A DNA stretch of 5,822 bases from Helicobacteraceae bacterium (GTDB taxonomy: Bacteria > Campylobacterota > Campylobacteria > Campylobacterales > Sulfurimonadaceae). The stretch lies in assembly GCA_947497635.1 (NCBI GenBank), contig CANMHZ010000087.1:1-5822 (forward strand), read 5' to 3'. The translations under genes and the position numbers were made by a program. The notes beneath the pieces were generated by a model. That model searched no databases, was not told the DNA's origin, and saw only the letters and a list, made by a program, of their open reading frames with translations. Positions within the stretch are counted from its first letter, which is position 1. The number at the start of each line of letters is the position of its first letter. Of the stretch, positions 5,699 to 5,822 are shown piece by piece.

Positions 5699-5822
5699 CA
5701 AAAAATAAATCCTAATCCAAGCGAGTAGATAGCTTCCTTACTATAGTTGGCTGAATCGGCATCATTTTTGTTGTGACGCACTTTGTACTCTCCCTTCAAG
5801 ACCACTTGTTCATGGGGGAAGT
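5698..5822 (-). CDS. Outer-membrane beta-barrel protein, C-terminal end (5' part outside window)
   Basis: Only the last 40 residues are visible, open at the right edge and ending at a TGA whose A is the first base of the next ATG. They read as two alternating polar/hydrophobic strands joined by a charged loop: EQVVLKGEYKVRH, then a loop rich in N, D and K (NKNDADSANYSKE), then AIYSLGLGFIF. Ending in an aromatic-rich strand with a terminal phenylalanine is the classic signal for BAM-dependent insertion of outer-membrane barrels. The LKGEY and LGLGFIF pattern resembles porin-like barrels found beside FMN-binding proteins in other proteobacteria; this is from memory, not a search. It is the most upstream visible gene of the operon, translationally coupled to the flavoprotein gene. 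Pore selectivity or ligand cannot be judged from this fragment. Confidence 0.8.
   Translation of the reverse strand, partial: FPHEQVVLKGEYKVRHNKNDADSANYSKEAIYSLGLGFIF

Noticed and set aside
5699..5701. TTG as the start of the FMN-binding protein
   Set aside because: The ATG at 5698 forms a TGATG coupling junction and gives a normal signal peptide start.
1..5822. CRISPR arrays, tRNA or rRNA genes, insertion sequences, attachment sites
   Set aside because: No spaced direct repeats, no tRNA-like cloverleaf arms, and no transposase or inverted terminal repeats were seen; genes fill nearly all of the window.

Overview
The window looks like a chromosomal segment of a flagellated member of the Campylobacterota (a Sulfurimonas- or Sulfuricurvum-like organism is my guess from protein style, moderate-to-low GC and tight gene packing; this is inference and no species is claimed). 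The main hint is a CheB that is only the methylesterase domain with no receiver domain, as known in Campylobacter, next to a CheR and behind a chemoreceptor. Coding density is very high. The only intergenic space of any size is about 84 bases (4189-4272), so no stretch over 300 bases lacks a gene.

Region 1 (1-2715, plus strand) is a chemotaxis adaptation cluster: the signalling end of a methyl-accepting chemotaxis protein (cut by the left edge), receiver-less cheB, cheR (GTG start overlapping the cheB end), then 11 bases later a stand-alone MnmD-type tRNA wobble-uridine methyltransferase. CheR would add, and CheB remove, methyl groups on the receptor helices. The MnmD-like gene probably only shares the transcript.

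Region 2 (2707-4188, minus strand) is a membrane-bound diguanylate cyclase: six hydrophobic segments, a PAS domain, and a GGDEF domain with intact GGEEF and RxxD inhibitory site. Its 3' end overlaps that of mnmD by 9 bases tail to tail. It has its own plausible ribosome binding site and -10 element. A run of seven G lies exactly in the codons of the GGEEF active site.

Region 3 (4273-5822, minus strand) is the least understood and most interesting part. It is a four-gene, translationally coupled operon read right to left: the C-terminal end of an outer-membrane beta-barrel protein, an exported FMN-binding-domain protein, and two small four-helix membrane proteins with histidines in or beside their helices. 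The order outer membrane, periplasm, inner membrane suggests a trans-envelope flavin redox module. Its substrate and function cannot be read from the sequence.
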